A DNA stretch of 5,559 nt from an uncultured Candidatus Saccharibacteria bacterium. Its GTDB lineage: Bacteria > Patescibacteriota > Saccharimonadia > Saccharimonadales > Saccharimonadaceae. The translations under genes were made by a program, and so were the position numbers. Below are positions 5,304-5,559 of this stretch, piece by piece (positions within the stretch are counted from its first letter, which is position 1; the number at the start of each line of letters is the position of its first letter). The stretch spans positions 1-5,559 of the forward strand of contig CALGXC010000002.1 in the NCBI GenBank assembly GCA_937936045.1, read 5' to 3'. The notes beneath the pieces were generated by a model that worked only from the letters and a program-made list of their open reading frames with translations, made no database searches and was not told where the DNA came from.

Positions 5304-5559
5304 GTTATAGTTCCCTAACAATTTAGATATTGATATAATTTATAGATTTTTGATAAATGGATTTTCCATGTTATAGTTCCCTAACAATTTAGATATTGAT
5401 ATAATAATGCGTGAAATAAAAGTTAGGGCTTGGTAGTTATAGTTCCCTAACAATTTAGATATTGATATAATTCATCTATCTTCTCCCACAAGATTAAATG
5501 AGTTATAGTTCCCTAACAATTTAGATATTGATATAATTGAGTTTGTTGAACTTCTTCTT
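5304..5559 (+). CRISPR. CRISPR array, type II (II-C-like) repeat, four repeats visible, continues past window
   Basis: Four identical 36-base repeats at 5304-5339, 5370-5405, 5436-5471 and 5502-5537. They are separated by three unrelated spacers of exactly 30 bases (5340-5369, 5406-5435, 5472-5501), with 22 bases of a fourth spacer at the right edge. The repeat begins GTTATAGTTCCC and ends TTGATATAAT. The GTT start, AAT end, 36/30 geometry and end-to-end partial complementarity (GTTATA with TATAAT) are typical of Cas9 systems, and the shape resembles the Neisseria II-C repeat. No repeat copy lies to the left of 5304, so this is one end of the array. No cas genes are in the window; cas9/cas1/cas2 would have to be beyond the right edge or elsewhere. 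No spacer visibly matches the rest of the window. Confidence 0.97.
5331..5339 (+). promoter_or_regulatory. Extended -10 promoter built into each CRISPR repeat
   Basis: Repeat bases 28-36 are TGATATAAT, a perfect TGnTATAAT extended -10 box, present at 5331-5339, 5397-5405, 5463-5471 and 5529-5537. The -35 position 17 bases upstream (TTCCCT, repeat bases 8-13) is poor. Transcription would start about 6-7 bases into each spacer, leaving about 24 bases of guide followed by the next repeat. The same arrangement (a -10 box at the repeat 3' end) is known in Neisseria meningitidis type II-C arrays. The box is the same nine bases as the promoter at 4488-4496 in this window. Confidence 0.65.

Overview
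The window looks like a piece of a Patescibacteria (CPR) chromosome, most likely Saccharibacteria/TM7. This is an inference from the compact ftsW-murG-ftsQ-like cluster, the MurG motif HDSDAHPG where most bacteria have an HEQNxxPG-type motif, the frequent GTG starts, and an accessory half that is clearly more AT-rich. UGA is used as a normal stop (end of murG and of the membrane protein gene), so the recoded Gracilibacteria/Absconditabacteria type is disfavoured. No marker gene in the window settles the taxonomy.

Bases 1-3153 are a tight plus-strand peptidoglycan/division operon. It starts with the 3' part of ftsW (septal glycosyltransferase, cut by the window edge), which overlaps murG (lipid II synthesis) by 68 bases. 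murG in turn overlaps an ftsQ-like POTRA gene by 4 bases. MurG makes lipid II, FtsW polymerises it and FtsQ scaffolds the divisome. A good intrinsic terminator at 3164-3200 closes the unit, and neither ftsA nor ftsZ follows.

Bases 3201-3919 are about 720 bases of AT-rich DNA with no credible protein gene. They contain a 14-bp perfect inverted repeat with two hairpins inside it, a 15-bp direct repeat 445 bases apart, and a degenerate CRISPR-repeat-like segment that could be an anti-repeat.

Bases 3920-5082 hold two divergent accessory genes. A minus-strand gene encodes a membrane-anchored DUF2726-type protein (nuclease-like fold suspected). A plus-strand gene encodes a six-helix membrane protein resembling DUF6609. 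The latter has a perfect extended -10 promoter lying downstream of the longest-ORF ATG, which fixes its start at 4525.

Bases 5083-5559 hold a strong intrinsic terminator pointing left with no gene on that strand to serve, a long imperfect hairpin, and a CRISPR array of four identical 36-base repeats with 30-base spacers that runs off the right edge. The repeat has type II (II-C-like) features. Its last nine bases are a perfect extended -10 promoter (TGATATAAT), so each repeat probably starts transcription of its own crRNA, as described for Neisseria type II-C systems. No cas gene is inside the window. The tracrRNA is not certain: a leftward RNA ending at the orphan terminator, and a segment near 3502-3527, are the two better candidates.
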